64,000 bases of DNA. Origin: Phycisphaerales bacterium (GTDB taxonomy: Bacteria > Planctomycetota > Phycisphaerae > Phycisphaerales > SM1A02). Below the pieces are notes generated by a model. The model searched no databases. It saw only the letters and a list, made by a program, of their open reading frames with translations, and was not told the DNA's origin. The stretch spans positions 1-64,000 of the forward strand of contig JAQWMQ010000019.1 in the NCBI GenBank assembly GCA_029246705.1, read 5' to 3'. Shown here piece by piece: positions 26,852-36,318 of this stretch. The translations under genes and the position numbers were made by a program. How positions within the stretch are numbered: the first letter of the stretch is position 1; each line of letters begins with the position of its first letter.

Positions 26852-29329
26852 TCATTCGCCGATGAACTGCACGGAGAACTCGCCGCTGCCGACCTTGCCC
26901 TCGCTCCAGCCGCCGAGACGGATCAGGTAGTCACGCCCCTCGACCACCGGGACGATGACGCGGGAGGAGTACCCGGCACACTCGGGGTCATCGTCGTTGC
27001 ACCCGAGCAGGTCCAGATCGGAACAGTCGGTATTGGCGTAGATCACCAGGTCACTGTCGTAGTCGACCAGGTCGCAGGTGCTCACTTCGAGGTTCCCGGT
27101 ACCGGTCGCGGTATGGATGAACCAGATGTCGTTCCCGGTCACTCCCTTGTCGAAGATCTTGCATTCAGGATGCACCGGACCATCGGTTGTCGCTCCGATC
27201 GTGGTGAACGCATGGATGCCCTCCTCGATTCGCAGTGGATCACTGCAGTCGTCGGGCAGGCCCTCTCCGGAGAGCAGCTCGACGAGGAGTTCACCGGTAC
27301 CAAGACTCCCGTCACGCCAGCCGCCCACTCGGATGACATAGCTCATGCCGAAATCGACTGACGCACTGACGTCGGAGGAATAGCCGGCGCAATCGGTAGC
27401 ATCATCGTTGCATGCGAGAAGCACGAGATCGTCGCAATCGACTCCCGCATAGATCAGCAGTTCACTGTCGTAGTTGACGGTTCCACACGTGGAGAGGTGC
27501 AGGATGCCGTCATCGACCGGTTGGTAGGTGAACCAGATGTCGTTACCGACCACGCCACCGTCATTCCCGGTCTCGCATTCCAGGTGCACGGGTCCCCCGC
27601 TGGTTGCAACAAGCGTGGAATAGAGGTGCCGTCCATCCTCAAGGGGCACGGCTTGCTCGCATGCATCCACTGCAATAAGACAGGAAAGCGTCTCACAGGC
27701 AGACGACTGTGCGTAGACACCCGACAAGGCGGCACACTCCCCGGGGAAGACCTGGTCGATGCAGCTTCCATCGGGAAGACAGCACGCCCCGGACTCGGGA
27801 CAGGTCACGCTCTGGCAATCAGAACCATCTCCACGATAGAGCCCGCTCATCGCGAGGCACGCAGCTTCGGTCATGTCACCCAGGCAGGTTTCATCACCGA
27901 TGCAACAAGCGCCGACCGGGGTGCAGTCGACACCCCAGAATCCCAGCAACATGGACAGGTCGCCGCCGTCCACGCAACAGTCTCCGTTGACGTCACCGCG
28001 AGGACGGAAGGTACCGTCGCCACAGATCCCCCACCATCCGAGCAACTCGGTCAGGTCAGCACCAGTGACGCCCGGAATACCATCAAGTTCCCAGGGGCAG
28101 GGACCGAGGCCGAGATCACATGGATCGATATACCCGGCTTCGGGCACCGTTGCCGGAACATCAATCGTTGAACGTCCTCCCGGCTTGAAGAGCCCGAGTT
28201 GGAGCGAACCTTCCGCCGGAGGCGAGTTGGTCTCCAGCACGTAGGTGAAGGTCGTGCCCCAACGGATCGAGTTGGCATCCGGATTGATGTCATGGGACTC
28301 CGTCGACCAGCCGACAAAGGTGTCCTCCTGGATGAACGCCCAGGGTGCACGGTCAACGCCTTCCCCGTGGAGTTCGACATCATGGAATTCGACACTGGAA
28401 ACGGAGGCGCCTTCATTGACCCCCACCCAGAGCCCGGCGATCTCACGATTGCAGGTGACGTTCTGGATCGCCCACGCATAGCGGTACCAGCCGCCCGCGA
28501 GTTCCGTGACCCGTGAGCCGACGACGACCAGTCCGTCTCCGGGCACCTCGATCCGTTCCGTGCGGACCTGAGGGTCGAGGGTCGCCCATGCCTCGACCGC
28601 GGTCTCTCCGACCTGGGTCTCCCCGGTCAGGTCCAGGTCGTAGTAGTTCGTCCATTCCCCGGAAACGAACTCGCAACTCCGCCAGGAGACGTTGTTCGCA
28701 CTGTTCCCGGCCATGGCATCGGCCGGAGTCACGTACTGGGATTCGACGAGGAACACGCTTCCTGGATTGAAGTCGGGATCGATGTCCGAGATGGCGGTGC
28801 GCAGTCGCCGTTCGAGAATGTTTCCAGACTGGCCCCAGCCTGATGGCGGAAACGGAAAGACGCCGGTGTGGGGATTCACTTCTCGACGAGGTCCGAGGCC
28901 GGCCTGGACTCCATTCACCACGGCACTGTAGGCGTCGGAGCAGCCGACCCCGAGATGCTGGTAATCGGCGGGAACGCAGGTGCACCCGCAGCCGGGCACC
29001 TGTGCCGCCCCGAAGCCGTGCTTCAGCCAGGCCGTTCCGATCTGTTCCAGTCGGTCATCCTTGATGCGGTAGAGGGACTGCGCGATGACTGGATGGTCAG
29101 GGGTGTCGCCGACCCAGTTCAGGACCTCGTCACCGATGTTGCATGCATTGGTTCCGATGGTGAAGGCGATCTCACCATCGAGGTTCCCCCAGTTCAGTGA
29201 GTCGAAGATGTCGCTGACGACGACATCCGGACCGACATTCGGGCAGTCGGTATCACCTCCACCGAATGTGAATACCGAAGGAGAAGTCATGACAATCGCA
29301 TACACGCCAAGGTGAATCTGCCTCATCAT
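26852..29329 (-). CDS. Large secreted protein with dockerin-like repeats and duplicated C-terminal modules
   Basis: An 825-residue exported protein; the N-terminus is a weak signal (MMRQIHLGVYAIVMTSPSVF). Residues ~25-400 form a Cys-poor domain of unknown role. Then come paired calcium-loop repeats around GVTGADLTELLGWWG and GDVNGDCCVDGGDLSMLLGFWG (~425-475). Two Cys-rich modules follow (GACCIGDETC..., GACCLPDGSC...), then two copies of a ~100-residue beta module (GNDIWFTYQPVDDG / GNDIWFIHTATGTG, each with STC...YDS...LLACNDD or LLGCNDD and CAGYSS). GGAG lies 8 nt before the ATG. The layout suggests an extracellular structural or adhesive protein. It is the first of three neighbouring dockerin-type genes, each with its own start. 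Confidence 0.8.
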   Translation of the reverse strand: MMRQIHLGVYAIVMTSPSVFTFGGGDTDCPNVGPDVVVSDIFDSLNWGNLDGEIAFTIGTNACNIGDEVLNWVGDTPDHPVIAQSLYRIKDDRLEQIGTAWLKHGFGAAQVPGCGCTCVPADYQHLGVGCSDAYSAVVNGVQAGLGPRREVNPHTGVFPFPPSGWGQSGNILERRLRTAISDIDPDFNPGSVFLVESQYVTPADAMAGNSANNVSWRSCEFVSGEWTNYYDLDLTGETQVGETAVEAWATLDPQVRTERIEVPGDGLVVVGSRVTELAGGWYRYAWAIQNVTCNREIAGLWVGVNEGASVSSVEFHDVELHGEGVDRAPWAFIQEDTFVGWSTESHDINPDANSIRWGTTFTYVLETNSPPAEGSLQLGLFKPGGRSTIDVPATVPEAGYIDPCDLGLGPCPWELDGIPGVTGADLTELLGWWGICGDGTFRPRGDVNGDCCVDGGDLSMLLGFWGVDCTPVGACCIGDETCLGDMTEAACLAMSGLYRGDGSDCQSVTCPESGACCLPDGSCIDQVFPGECAALSGVYAQSSACETLSCLIAVDACEQAVPLEDGRHLYSTLVATSGGPVHLECETGNDGGVVGNDIWFTYQPVDDGILHLSTCGTVNYDSELLIYAGVDCDDLVLLACNDDATDCAGYSSDVSASVDFGMSYVIRVGGWRDGSLGTGELLVELLSGEGLPDDCSDPLRIEEGIHAFTTIGATTDGPVHPECKIFDKGVTGNDIWFIHTATGTGNLEVSTCDLVDYDSDLVIYANTDCSDLDLLGCNDDDPECAGYSSRVIVPVVEGRDYLIRLGGWSEGKVGSGEFSVQFIGE

Positions 29330-29347
29330 GGAACCATCTCCAATCGT

Positions 29348-31066
29348 TCAGGAACACTGACCCCAGTAGCCGAGTACCACCGTGATATCCTGTCCGTCGA
29401 CGAGTCCGTCTCCGGAGATGTCCGCAGCACAGTCTTGATCCGAGGGGCACACCCCCCAGTAACCGAGAACGATCGACAGGTCCTCGCCATCCACGATGCC
29501 GTCGGAATTCACATCGCCTGGTATCTCGGGAACCCCGAAGTCGTGTGCGATGACATCGCCGAAGCCGATGTTCCCCACACGATCACTCACGATGACCCGG
29601 CAGTCGAGAAGACCTCCGCAACCAGGTGCGGTGAGCTCTGCACGCCAGATCGAATTGCCGACCCAGTACATCGGGATCTCCTCGAGCAGGACACCACCGG
29701 ACTCGATCGCAACCTGCACGAATCCGGGGTCGAAACCACGATCCGACGTGTAACCATCCTCGATCCTTGCCAGCAGGCTGACCCCGCCGTCAGCGTTCTC
29801 CCTGATCAACTGGGCACGCACCACCGGGGGACGCGAGTCGACCGGACCGGTGTTGAGGTAGAACTGGTTCTGGAAGCTCCCACCCTCGCCCTGCACGGTG
29901 ATGATGTCCGCCTTGCCGTCACCGGAGAAGTCGGCCACCGCTATGTCGAGCGTGGCATCGGAGATCGCGGTGATCAGGGAAGTGTCTTCGGTGAAACGGC
30001 CGGTCCCGTCATTGATGTAGATGCGCTCGCGGGATCCGTAGAGGGTGGCGATGATCATGTCGAAGTCGCCGTCGTCATCGAGGTCGAGGAACTTCGAATC
30101 GTTGTCATCGGCACTGGGATTCGGTGTCACCCATGACGTGACGTCCGCCCAGGATCCGTCACCCTGGTTCAGGAGGAGCTTCTCCTGGTTGCCGCTGGCG
30201 GCATTCGCACCCACCAGGTCCAGCAAGGCGTCGCCATTGATGTCACCTGCATCGTAGGAGTAGCTCGAGTAGTCGTTGCCCGCGGTCAATTGCGACTGAA
30301 ATCGACCCTGTCCGTCGTTGATCCACAGTCGACTGCTTCCGGTCGTACCCGAAGCACGTGTACCGACGTGCAGATCGAGGTCGAGGTCGTTGTCCGCATC
30401 GAAGAAGAGGATGTCCATCTGTTCACCGGCGGTGCTGCCACCGATGAATCGGGCATCGGTCTCGTCCACGTAGTGACCGGTGCCGTCGTTGATGAAGATC
30501 CTCGAGCGGCCGTTGGAACCGAAGCGACTCGAGGTGCCCGAATCACAGAAGGCGAGGTCGAGGTGCCCGTCTCCATCGACGTCGCCGAACTGGGCGCGCG
30601 CGGATGAGAGTTCGATGTCCGGAAGACGATCCACCGTCTCGTCGGTGAAGAAGCCCAGGCCGTCGTTGATCAGGAGCAGTGGACGTTCATGGAAGTCCTG
30701 GGCGAGGATCATGTCCATGTCGCCGTCACGATCGCAGTCCCCGAACTCGACGCCTCGGAACCAACCGGTGACCCCGGAAATGCGAAGATCGGTCTCGTCG
30801 GTGAAGCGTCCGCTGCCATCGTTGATGTAGACCCGGGGCTTGAGCGCGGCTCCTCGAGACGAATAGCCCTGTCCATCGGCGACGACGAAGTCGATGTCGT
30901 TGTCACCATCGATGTCGCACGGGGAAAGCTGGTTCGAATAGAAACTCTGGGTCGGCAATCTCGAGGTCTGGGCTCGAAACTGCTGGCCGTGCGCCGAGGT
31001 GGCCACGGCCGAGAGAAGCATTCCCCCGAGGACGGGGAGGGTCATGTCATTGATTCGGCCGGGCAT
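29348..31066 (-). CDS. Secreted FG-GAP/VCBS-repeat protein with C-terminal dockerin-like pair
   Basis: A 572-residue exported protein with a signal peptide (LPVLGGMLLSAVATSAHGQ). The body is a calcium-binding beta-propeller with many Asp-rich FG-GAP turns: CDIDGDNDIDFVVADG, DCDRDGDMDMILAQ, DVDGDGHLDLAFCD, DADNDLDLDLHV, DLDDDGDFDMIIA and DFSGDGKADIITV. The end carries two calcium-loop repeats (GDVNSDGIVDGEDLSIVLGYWG and DISGDGLVDGQDITVVLGYWG). The start could be ATG 31066 or ATG 31045. It is likely extracellular. It lies 18 bp upstream of the preceding dockerin-type gene on the same strand and may be co-transcribed with it. Confidence 0.85.
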   Translation of the reverse strand: MPGRINDMTLPVLGGMLLSAVATSAHGQQFRAQTSRLPTQSFYSNQLSPCDIDGDNDIDFVVADGQGYSSRGAALKPRVYINDGSGRFTDETDLRISGVTGWFRGVEFGDCDRDGDMDMILAQDFHERPLLLINDGLGFFTDETVDRLPDIELSSARAQFGDVDGDGHLDLAFCDSGTSSRFGSNGRSRIFINDGTGHYVDETDARFIGGSTAGEQMDILFFDADNDLDLDLHVGTRASGTTGSSRLWINDGQGRFQSQLTAGNDYSSYSYDAGDINGDALLDLVGANAASGNQEKLLLNQGDGSWADVTSWVTPNPSADDNDSKFLDLDDDGDFDMIIATLYGSRERIYINDGTGRFTEDTSLITAISDATLDIAVADFSGDGKADIITVQGEGGSFQNQFYLNTGPVDSRPPVVRAQLIRENADGGVSLLARIEDGYTSDRGFDPGFVQVAIESGGVLLEEIPMYWVGNSIWRAELTAPGCGGLLDCRVIVSDRVGNIGFGDVIAHDFGVPEIPGDVNSDGIVDGEDLSIVLGYWGVCPSDQDCAADISGDGLVDGQDITVVLGYWGQCS

Positions 31067-31129
31067 CGTCGTCTCGATTCATGTCTTGCATTGCTTTTGG
31101 CACGCCCTGGTGGCGTTGCGAGAGTTCGT

Positions 31130-32425
31130 TCACCCGCAGGAGCCCCAGGCGCCGAGGATGATGAGGAGATCTTCACCGTCGATGAGCCCGTTGCCGTCCA
31201 GATCGGAAGCGGTACCGAACTGCCCCCAGTCGCCGAGGAGGGCGTTGAGATCGGCACCGTCGACCAGCTCGTCGTCGTTGATGTCACCGACACAGTCGGT
31301 CGGACAGTTGGAGGCGATGGTGTTGCCGCCCAGGTCGTCGTAGGGACCGGAGACCTGCGGGCTCGCGTTCGCGCAGATGAGCGTGTCGAGAATCCGGGGC
31401 TCGCTGGAGTTCCAGCTCATGATCGCACTGCCCGTGGAGGCATCGTTCTCACGAAAAACGCATTCAACGATCTCCGGGCTGACCGAGAAGTTGGTCATGG
31501 CGCCGCCCTCGACGGATGCGGAGTTGCCTGTGAACTCGCATCGTTCGAAGACCGGAATGTTCTGGCTGCCGCCCGGGTCCGCATTGAAGACGCCACCACC
31601 ATCGTTGGAGGCCGTGTTGTCTTCGAAGACACAGTCAACCAGGCGCGGTTGGCTGCTGTCGTTGTACATCGCACCACCGTTGCGAGCGGAGTTGTCGATG
31701 AATTCACAGTTGTCGATCCGAGGATCGGAACCGTCCCAGTTCAGGATCGCACCGCCGGAGTAGGCGGAATTACGTTCGAACAATGATTCCGAGATGTCCG
31801 GGCTGCTCGAGAAGTTGTAGATCGCCCCGCCGACACCACCAGTGGCGGGTGCGGATTGGTTGAGCAGGAAGGTGCAGTTGGTGATGTTCGGGTCGGACGA
31901 AACGCCGTTCTCGTCCCCGTTGTAGATCGCGCCACCGTACTCGGCCCTGTTCAGGAGGAACAAGCAGTTGCGGAGGGTCGGATCGCTGCCATCGCGACAC
32001 CACATGCCACCGCCGAAGTATTCCCATGACTCGACCGCGCCGTTGCCGTTCCAGTCGTACCAGGTCGCCGAGCAGCTCTGGATGACGAAACCATCGATCA
32101 CGGTTCGCTCGTCCTCCCCGGATCGACAGATGATTCCGCGACTGGTGGAGCCTCCGTTGATGATGGCGGGGTTGGCGGGACCATGGAGGGATCGAACCAC
32201 GATCGCCTTGCCGAGGGTGTCGATCACGTGACCGCCCGATGCCGACGCGAAGTAGGTTCCCGCCGAGACCACCACCTCGTCACCATCGATCGCGGCGGCG
32301 ATCGCCGCCTGGATGGTGTCGAAGTCGGCAGGTCCGTCATCGTCGACCGTGATCACATCAGCGTGACCGATGGCGGCAAGGAATGGAAACCCGAGTAAAA
32401 CGGTTCTGAGCGAAAAGTTGATCAT
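31130..32425 (-). CDS. Secreted right-handed beta-helix protein with C-terminal dockerin-like pair
   Basis: A 431-residue exported protein with a signal peptide (MINFSLRTVLLGFPFLAAIGHA). The N-terminal start of a parallel beta-helix reads ITVDDDGPADFDTIQAAI, followed by many ~24-residue coils with repeating GGAIYN / GGAMYN / GGGVFN and DNCEFIDNSA / DCVFEDNTA motifs, as in polymorphic outer-membrane-like or pectate-lyase-like proteins. The C-terminus carries two calcium loops (GDINDDELVDGADLNALLGDWG, DLDGNGLIDGEDLLIILGAWG). No catalytic residues of a polysaccharide lyase are identified, so a structural or adhesive role is as likely. ATG 32425 is set at the signal peptide. Confidence 0.85.
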   Translation of the reverse strand: MINFSLRTVLLGFPFLAAIGHADVITVDDDGPADFDTIQAAIAAAIDGDEVVVSAGTYFASASGGHVIDTLGKAIVVRSLHGPANPAIINGGSTSRGIICRSGEDERTVIDGFVIQSCSATWYDWNGNGAVESWEYFGGGMWCRDGSDPTLRNCLFLLNRAEYGGAIYNGDENGVSSDPNITNCTFLLNQSAPATGGVGGAIYNFSSSPDISESLFERNSAYSGGAILNWDGSDPRIDNCEFIDNSARNGGAMYNDSSQPRLVDCVFEDNTASNDGGGVFNADPGGSQNIPVFERCEFTGNSASVEGGAMTNFSVSPEIVECVFRENDASTGSAIMSWNSSEPRILDTLICANASPQVSGPYDDLGGNTIASNCPTDCVGDINDDELVDGADLNALLGDWGQFGTASDLDGNGLIDGEDLLIILGAWGSCG

Positions 32426-32515
32426 CAGATCAAGGATATCGCTCAATCCACCGGTACCCCAGACCAGAGATCGGAATCGATGAATTCCGGACTTATCCAC
32501 CTGAAAAGCGATGAC

Positions 32516-35500
32516 TCAACGGATCGAATGCGCCTCTTCCGCCCATTCCCGGACGAGCTTCTGGAGCCCCCCGTCAGGCGTGACGGCCTCTCGACTGAAA
32601 TAACGCTGCTCGATCGAATCGATGGCGGCCTTGAGTTGCAGGCGTCGATCCCGTCCGAGTCGCTCACCGTATTCCCGGTCGATTCGTTCCAGCGCCGCGA
32701 CCGCACCAAGCGGAGTGGAGCGACGAGGGAGCAGTCGTTCGAGGTCGTCGTTTTCGTGGCTTTCGGATTCGAGCGACTTGAAGAGAACCAGCAGGCCGAC
32801 GACGCCGACCAGGATGATGATGACGACCAGGACCCAGGTCCAACCTCGCATGCCACCACCGACTGGTACCACGGGACCCTCGGCGAGAACCAGGTCCATG
32901 TCGTCGAAGTAGCGATTCTCGATGGTGCCTTCGATCTCCGGCGAGAGAGCAGGAAGAACGAAGTCACCGGTCGCTGCGGCGGCGGTGGGCACGTACCTGA
33001 TCGTCCAGCTTCGTTCGATCGACTGACGGTGCACGCCATCGGGATCCGCTTCCGGGTATTCGACATCCACATCGTTACCGCGAAGACGGAAGGAGAACAT
33101 GCCGTCGTCATCACCCGCGGCGTCCGTCATGTCGATCGGGTGGACGGTGATGCCATCCTCCGCAAGGGCGTACCCGGGCAGGGCGTCGGAGACACCCTCG
33201 AGAATCTCATCCAGCCCCCCCACGACCCCACGGCCTTGAGCTCGAATCTCGAGAATGACCTCTTCGTCACTGTTGCGGGTGTCGAGGACCTGGTCGACCC
33301 GGAGTTCCATGACGGGACGTGCGTTGCTGGCCATGGCGGCGTCGATCGGCGGTGAATTCGACTCGATGGCCAGTACGACCGGTCCGGTCTGGTCCATGAA
33401 GTCCAGATCCATCTGGACCGGGGGGACACGTTCGATGCTGGGATCGGTGGCGGAAAGAAGGACATAGGCGAGCGGTTTTTCCTGCCAGCCTGATTCACCG
33501 TTCTCCAGGACCTCGCTCGAGGGGTGCATGGAATCGAAGAAGCCGATGCCTTCCACCTCGAAACCGTTGGAGAGCGCGTTCCTGATCGAACGTTCGAGTC
33601 GGTCACGGTAGTTCACGGAGGTACCGCGATTGCCCATGTTCACCCAGACGCCGTTCTGGAGGTACTTGGCGAAACCGTCGGTCTCACGATCCACCGCATT
33701 GGTGTAACGAAGGGAGAGAACCACCGCGAAGGGATCGTCGGTACCGACGCGGTCCGCTCCGTCGAGTGCGAGACGAAGGTGGATCTCGTCGTCGATGAGA
33801 TCCTCGTAGAGAGCATTGATCCTGCGCAAGGGAGCGGCGGAAGGATGGTCCCCGACGATGCGGAGTGCATGGCGAACCACCCGGGGCTTCACCTCGGGGT
33901 TGAGCGTGTCCACCGCGGACACCAGACTGGTCGCAAGCAGTCCCAGGTGCTCCTCGGACAGCGCGGGCTCCATGGCCAGGATCGTCTCGCGGATCTTCTC
34001 GATCTGCGAGTCCCGCTCCGAACCCTCGAAGAGGATGTTGTCGCGGGTGACCTCGGAAAGATCGGTGGCCCCGATCGCGGTGTTGAACCATGCGGTGAAC
34101 ACGAAGGCGGATGGCTTTTCCTCGCCACGCGAAGCGGCTTCAGCATAGGACTCCGCCGCGCGCCGGAAAGCATCGAAGCTCTCCCGCCGCAGGGTCTCGT
34201 AGTCGGCGAGTTCCTCGTCGGTCTGTGCTCGCCTGTGCTCCAGTCTTTCGTAGGCCAGGGCGGCCTTGCGAACCGCATGACGCCAGGAGTCAGGCTCCTC
34301 TTCCATGGAACGTTCGATCAGCTTCAAGGCGAGCTCGTAGCCGTTCTCGACGACCTGGGCTATTTCCGCGCCGTTTCGACGCATGCCGAAGCGCTGCTGC
34401 ACCTCCCGCGAACGCCAGTCTCCGCTGAGACCACCCTGCATGGCGGCGGAAAGCTGCGCGGCGGTCTCCGGCGGCATCTCCTCGACGGGGCCGAGGATGC
34501 GGATGATGTCCTGCTCGGTGTAGGCTTCGGACTGACTGTGGCAGGCCTGGAACGCCCTGACCACACCGGGAACGGTTCGCGGGTCGACACCACGTTCTTC
34601 AAGAAGACCGAGGACTCGATCGAGTCGGTCAAGGTTTCGCGACTGTCGACCGCGGGTCAGGGGCGCGGCGGCGACACCCACCCGACCGCCGTAGGCGAAG
34701 ATCGCCGCACGGATCGCCGCATCCTGGTTGCTGCCGGCATCCGGTCGCAGTCGCTTCACCCAGAGTTCGAGGAACTCACCGGCCATGTTCTCCGCTTCGC
34801 CAGGGTGCTTCTCGATGCCCGATTCAAGGATGTCGAGTGCGACATCGATCTCGTCGGCTCGAGTCGCCACGCCGGTGAAGGCACGGTAGGCACGAGCGGA
34901 AAGACTCGGCTCGATGGCATCGAGCCACGTCTCCTCGGGCATCGCACGCATCAGGGTCGCGACCCCGGGGGGCGGTCCGCCACGGGCGGCGCGAGCGTTC
35001 GTGGCCGCTTCCGCTTCCGCGACAAGTCCGGTGGTCAGCATCTGCATCGGAACCTTGATCGCACCGGAGTCGACACGTCCGGATGCAAGAAGGGTCTCGA
35101 CCGCCGACTTCATCACCAGGATCGCACGCGCTTTTTCGGCTTCGCTGAGCTTGCTCTGGCGCAGGGCCATGGCATCGAGGGCGATGACCTCCAGTGCCGC
35201 AGGGGCAAGTCGCTTGCTGGCGAAGACATCGGTCAGCCAGGCGGTGGCCTGCGCTTCAGGCACTTCGGGAAGCCGGGTCACCGCTTCCCGAAGCGCTTCC
35301 TGCCGGAGCTTGAATTCCTCGTCTTCGAGCAGTGCGACCTCGCCGAAGAGTTCCCAGGCCTTGAGTGTCTCCTCTCGATCGGCGTGATAAAGACCGTGGA
35401 TCAGGATCCCCCGTCCATCGGCTTCCTCACGAGCGCGGTCCAGGGGAGGGAGATAGTCGTACGCTTCGTCCGGCATGCCGGCGCGAGCGAGAAGTGCTGC

Positions 35501-36316
35501 GGTTCGCGGGTGGTTCGCCTCGTCATCTCCACCGAAGAGGCGGGTGCCGGAACGTATCTGCTCGAGCATCGGACCGGTCGAGGATCGCTTGGCGGAACGC
35601 CGGAGCAACTGGCCCAGCACGTCGACCTGCCAGTTGGTCGGTTCGCTGGGAGCCGCATTGGCGAGTGCGAGCACTTCCTCCGGCAGCAGCATCGGATCAC
35701 CCTGGTTGGTGGACTGGATGATGTGCGAGTAGATGCCCTCGCCCTCGTCACCGGCACGTTCGGAGAGGAACCAGGCGAGGGCATCCCATTCGCCGGCCAT
35801 GGTGTTGAGATGAAGCCATTCCGCAAGCTGTGCCGGCGATGCCGCATCATCGGGTCGATCCTGGTCCTTGAGACCCAGCTTGGTTCTCGCGGCGAGAACA
35901 GCCTGCGGGGTGCGCGCGAACTTCTTCCTGCTGACCATGGGAAGTATCGGCTTCCTGGCTCCGTCGGGTGCGTCACCCGCGCTGAACAGGGCGAGGAGAT
36001 CGATGTCAATCGAGTCGTAGAGGTCTCGCATCTCCGACTGCTCCTGCGGAGAGAGGGCCTCGTAGATCGCCTTGAGTCGAAGCGCCTCGTCGGGCCCGAT
36101 CCGCTCGAGCCTTTCCTCCGCAGGTAACGCTCTCGAGGAATCACCTGCAGGTGACTGCAGCCCGGCCTCGGAAGCCGGCAGACCCGGTCGGATGGGGGTT
36201 GCAGGCCGCACCGGGGTCAGCCGTACGGTCTGGGCATGAACACTGCCCGTGAACAGGGTGGCTGAAAACAGCAGTGCGATCATCAATGGTGTTCGAAGCA
36301 TGTACTTCACCTTCAT
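32516..36316 (-). CDS. Very large exported single-pass membrane protein ending the MoxR/Bat operon
   Basis: A 1266-residue protein. It has an N-terminal signal peptide (MLRTPLMIALLFSATLFTGSVHA), then ~700 residues of helical, repeat-like sequence rich in Ala, Glu, Arg and Leu that resembles TPR/HEAT solenoids. After this comes a more beta-like segment (~800-1120) and one transmembrane helix (WTWVLVVIIILVGVVGLLVLF, ~1150-1175). The C-terminal tail of ~90 residues would be cytoplasmic. It matches no family that I recognise. ATG 36316 is chosen, 2 bp after the upstream stop; a TTG at 36325 is possible. Position and topology suggest a periplasmic partner of the MoxR-vWA system, but that is inference. 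Confidence 0.8.
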   Translation of the reverse strand: MKVKYMLRTPLMIALLFSATLFTGSVHAQTVRLTPVRPATPIRPGLPASEAGLQSPAGDSSRALPAEERLERIGPDEALRLKAIYEALSPQEQSEMRDLYDSIDIDLLALFSAGDAPDGARKPILPMVSRKKFARTPQAVLAARTKLGLKDQDRPDDAASPAQLAEWLHLNTMAGEWDALAWFLSERAGDEGEGIYSHIIQSTNQGDPMLLPEEVLALANAAPSEPTNWQVDVLGQLLRRSAKRSSTGPMLEQIRSGTRLFGGDDEANHPRTAALLARAGMPDEAYDYLPPLDRAREEADGRGILIHGLYHADREETLKAWELFGEVALLEDEEFKLRQEALREAVTRLPEVPEAQATAWLTDVFASKRLAPAALEVIALDAMALRQSKLSEAEKARAILVMKSAVETLLASGRVDSGAIKVPMQMLTTGLVAEAEAATNARAARGGPPPGVATLMRAMPEETWLDAIEPSLSARAYRAFTGVATRADEIDVALDILESGIEKHPGEAENMAGEFLELWVKRLRPDAGSNQDAAIRAAIFAYGGRVGVAAAPLTRGRQSRNLDRLDRVLGLLEERGVDPRTVPGVVRAFQACHSQSEAYTEQDIIRILGPVEEMPPETAAQLSAAMQGGLSGDWRSREVQQRFGMRRNGAEIAQVVENGYELALKLIERSMEEEPDSWRHAVRKAALAYERLEHRRAQTDEELADYETLRRESFDAFRRAAESYAEAASRGEEKPSAFVFTAWFNTAIGATDLSEVTRDNILFEGSERDSQIEKIRETILAMEPALSEEHLGLLATSLVSAVDTLNPEVKPRVVRHALRIVGDHPSAAPLRRINALYEDLIDDEIHLRLALDGADRVGTDDPFAVVLSLRYTNAVDRETDGFAKYLQNGVWVNMGNRGTSVNYRDRLERSIRNALSNGFEVEGIGFFDSMHPSSEVLENGESGWQEKPLAYVLLSATDPSIERVPPVQMDLDFMDQTGPVVLAIESNSPPIDAAMASNARPVMELRVDQVLDTRNSDEEVILEIRAQGRGVVGGLDEILEGVSDALPGYALAEDGITVHPIDMTDAAGDDDGMFSFRLRGNDVDVEYPEADPDGVHRQSIERSWTIRYVPTAAAATGDFVLPALSPEIEGTIENRYFDDMDLVLAEGPVVPVGGGMRGWTWVLVVIIILVGVVGLLVLFKSLESESHENDDLERLLPRRSTPLGAVAALERIDREYGERLGRDRRLQLKAAIDSIEQRYFSREAVTPDGGLQKLVREWAEEAHSIR

Positions 36317-36318
36317 GG

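Noticed and set aside
33524-36127. Rightward open frame of about 867 codons opposite the large MoxR-operon protein
   Set aside because: No domain or signal is seen, and composition is typical of an antisense shadow. The opposite strand has a signal peptide, membrane helix and operon overlaps.
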